A stretch of 38,247 nucleotides of DNA from Nitrososphaerales archaeon (GTDB taxonomy: Archaea > Thermoproteota > Nitrososphaeria > Nitrososphaerales > CADDZS01), in contig JASHOD010000057.1 in assembly GCA_030041295.1 (NCBI GenBank), positions 1-38,247 of the forward strand. Reading direction: 5' to 3'. Positions within the stretch are counted from its first letter, which is position 1. Each line of letters begins with the position of its first letter. Under the pieces are notes generated by a model. That model saw only the letters and a program-made list of their open reading frames with translations. It searched no databases and was not told where the DNA came from. Below are positions 37,035 through 38,247 of this stretch, piece after piece. The position numbers and the translations under genes were made by a program.

Positions 37035-37128
37035 GAAATGTCCAAGAACTGTAGATTTCTTTGTTAGGATTAACGCACCAATAAAATAACAGATTTCGCC
37101 CTTTCTTCGAAAGAAAAAGTGACGCTTT

Positions 37129-37443
37129 ATGGAATCAAACGACAACGCCGAGGTCGGCTCATCTGATAAACAGCGGTCGGCCTCTCAGGAAAGAGTTGAG
37201 CGAGAAAAGCAGGATAAAGCCGCACGAGAGCAAATGCTACGAGTTATTTTTACGACTGAGGCAAGGGAGAGATTAAGCAATATTAGAATGATAAAACCAG
37301 AACTTGCGGCATCCATAGAAGACCAGATTTTCCAACTAGCCGCGTCCGGGAAGCTTCGTTCGCAAGTGACGGACGAAGAGCTGAAGAAACTACTAGGATC
37401 ATTCCAGAGGCCAAAGAGGGAATTCAAGATAACTTACAAGTAA
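37129..37443 (+). CDS. PDCD5-related DNA-binding protein
   Basis: Archaeal homologue of programmed cell death protein 5, a small helical protein thought to bind nucleic acid. The 104-residue protein has a charged coiled-coil N-terminus (ERVEREKQDKAAREQML) and the family core FTTEARERLSNIRMIKP, EDQIFQLAASGKL, TDEELKKLLG and a basic end (RPKREFKITYK). It lies 94 bases after S19e and 27 bases before L39e, the order usual in archaea. Confidence 0.93.
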   Translation: MESNDNAEVGSSDKQRSASQERVEREKQDKAAREQMLRVIFTTEARERLSNIRMIKPELAASIEDQIFQLAASGKLRSQVTDEELKKLLGSFQRPKREFKITYK

Positions 37444-37470
37444 TTATTGAAAGGAAAGTAAGAGTAAAAA

Positions 37471-37629
37471 ATGAGCAGAAACAAAACATCAGGAGTTAAG
37501 AAGCGACTGATTAAGGCGAGGAGAAGGGCTTACCCCGTTCCAACTTGGGTGATTGCGAAGACGAAACAAAAAGTGCGTACTCATCCGCAGCAGAGACAAT
37601 GGCGACGTCAAAAACTAAAGGTCAAATGA
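37471..37629 (+). CDS. rpl39e: 50S ribosomal protein L39e
   Basis: A 52-residue, strongly basic ribosomal protein of the exit-tunnel wall. The sequence starts MSRNKTSGVKKRL, continues with the conserved PVPTWVIAKT and ends RQWRRQKLKVK. ATG 37471 is preceded by AAAGGAAAG near 37450. L31e starts 19 bases after its stop. The length and motif leave little doubt despite the small size. Confidence 0.95.
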   Translation: MSRNKTSGVKKRLIKARRRAYPVPTWVIAKTKQKVRTHPQQRQWRRQKLKVK

Positions 37630-37648
37630 GCGAGTTGAGTAAAGGAAA

Positions 37649-38026
37649 ATGTCAGATTCCGAAATAGAGTTAGACCGGACCTACACAGTGCCTCTTAGTC
37701 GTGCTTGGATTGCTCCAAGGCACAGAAGAACCGCCCGCGCTGTTAATGTCCTCAAAGAATTTGCAGAAAGACACATGAAATCTTCGGAGATAAAGATCGA
37801 CTCAAAGTTGAACGAAAAGCTTTGGGGCAGAGGGATAACCAAACCTCCTAGGCGAATAACGGTCAGAATGACTAAGGATGAGGATGGATTGGTAACTATC
37901 TCTTTGCCCAAGGAGACAAAGACCGAGGAAGGGGAAGGCGAAGTATCTGCAACTGGTTCTGCGATCGAAGAGCCGGCAAACAGTCAAGTAGAAGAAACCA
38001 ATCCTACGTCGAAAGAAAAAAGCTAA
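37649..38026 (+). CDS. rpl31e: 50S ribosomal protein L31e
   Basis: Large-subunit ribosomal protein near the tunnel exit. The 125-residue protein shows the family motif RTYTVPLSRAWIAPRHRRTARAV (shown in part), FAERHMKSSEIKIDSKLNEKLWGRGI and RITVRMTKDEDG. An acidic, disordered tail of about 35 residues (TEEGEGEVSATGS and onward) extends beyond the usual end. Family members are often about 85-90 residues, so the tail is lineage-specific. ATG 37649 follows AAAGGA. Confidence 0.94.
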   Translation: MSDSEIELDRTYTVPLSRAWIAPRHRRTARAVNVLKEFAERHMKSSEIKIDSKLNEKLWGRGITKPPRRITVRMTKDEDGLVTISLPKETKTEEGEGEVSATGSAIEEPANSQVEETNPTSKEKS

Positions 38027-38085
38027 ACCGAAGCCTTACTACTCTACTCAAAAACTCCAGTTTATTTTCGCGTCGGGTTTGTCTT

Positions 38086-38229
38086 TTACTTTGGACCAAT
38101 TTCGGTAAAGCGTAGGAATCGGATTTCCGTACATTTTTCGAATAATTCTCTAATCTGATGCGCACTTTCAACTCCGGCAAGCTGCGCTTCCTCGTTGCTC
38201 AGCTTGTACGGGTCGACCTTGTCAGTCTG
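38086..38229 (-). CDS. C-terminal fragment of an unidentified gene
   Basis: A 47-codon open stretch ends at a TAA (38086-38088) and reads TDKVDPYKLSNEEAQLAGVE, followed by a helix and FLRFTEIGPK. It has no ATG, GTG or TTG, and an in-frame TAA lies at 38230-38232, so it looks like the end of a longer gene whose frame is broken near 38230. Another frame just upstream encodes VLPVLT. A two-base deletion between the two would restore a TKxD-like GTPase motif, but this is weak. The gene runs off the window and is not identified. Confidence 0.4.
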   Translation of the reverse strand, partial: QTDKVDPYKLSNEEAQLAGVESAHQIRELFEKCTEIRFLRFTEIGPK

Positions 38230-38247
38230 TTAGAACTGGTAGAACTC

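Noticed and set aside
36549..37145. Long minus-strand open frame opposite S19e
   Set aside because: S19e is certain on the plus strand with all family motifs; the opposite frame has no recognisable domain and is a shadow.

Overview
This 38 kb window is chromosomal DNA from an archaeon. Every informational protein is of archaeal type: aIF5A, NOB1, Nep1, a complete exosome core (Rrp4, Rrp41, Rrp42), SBDS, proteasome alpha subunit, prefoldin beta, RNase P subunit Rpr2, ribosomal proteins S19e, L31e, L37Ae and L39e, and archaeal-type LeuRS and AlaRS. The combination with translin, DUF371, an F420-dependent NADP reductase, a split glycine decarboxylase, OGG1 and DnaK/DnaJ best fits a Thaumarchaeota/Nitrososphaerota-related or other TACK lineage. 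That placement is inference. No ammonia-oxidation genes, rRNA, tRNA, CRISPR array or insertion sequence were seen. GC is moderate, intergenic gaps are short, and TTG starts are unusually common.

Layout, left to right. 1-2158: dnaK (3' part) and dnaJ. 2202-4421: aIF5A, NAD kinase and NOB1. 4449-6963: F420:NADP oxidoreductase, an MscS-like channel gene with an apparent frameshift, a small zinc-ribbon protein and a membrane protein with a disturbed 5' end. 7029-9174: an nnrE, MBL-hydrolase, nep1 operon on the minus strand, followed by a divergent acyl-CoA thioesterase. 9855-11747: a 52-residue double-CxxC protein, a PD-(D/E)XK nuclease, an acidic-tailed unknown and a PAC2-family protein. 11887-17271: translin, a riboflavin kinase fused to a winged helix (RbkR-like), an FAD synthetase also carrying an N-terminal helix-turn-helix, and a complete ECF transporter (S, A, A', T). 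17323-23674: a long minus-strand archaeal superoperon running psmA, SBDS, rrp4, rrp41, rrp42, L37Ae, pcc1, pfdB, DHH phosphoesterase. 23782-25281: DUF371 and ogg1. 25256-31007: leuS and alaS. 31150-32958: a sequon-rich membrane-anchored surface protein. 33134-36057: gcvPA and gcvPB. 36021-38026: rpr2, S19e, PDCD5-like protein, L39e and L31e. The last 200 bases hold the end of an unidentified minus-strand gene.

The most coherent functional story is flavin metabolism. The region 12602-17271 carries riboflavin uptake (ECF transporter, substrate inferred), FMN formation (RibK) and FAD formation (RibL). Both enzymes carry putative DNA-binding domains. The ECF promoter overlaps a dense set of palindromes (17292-17331) that could be the operator for the RibK-linked regulator.

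Three genes show apparent single-base disturbances, each fixed by removing one base: the MscS-like gene, the membrane protein at 6336 and the second ECF ATPase. Sequence error is the simplest explanation, but none has been verified. No intergenic stretch exceeds 300 bases.
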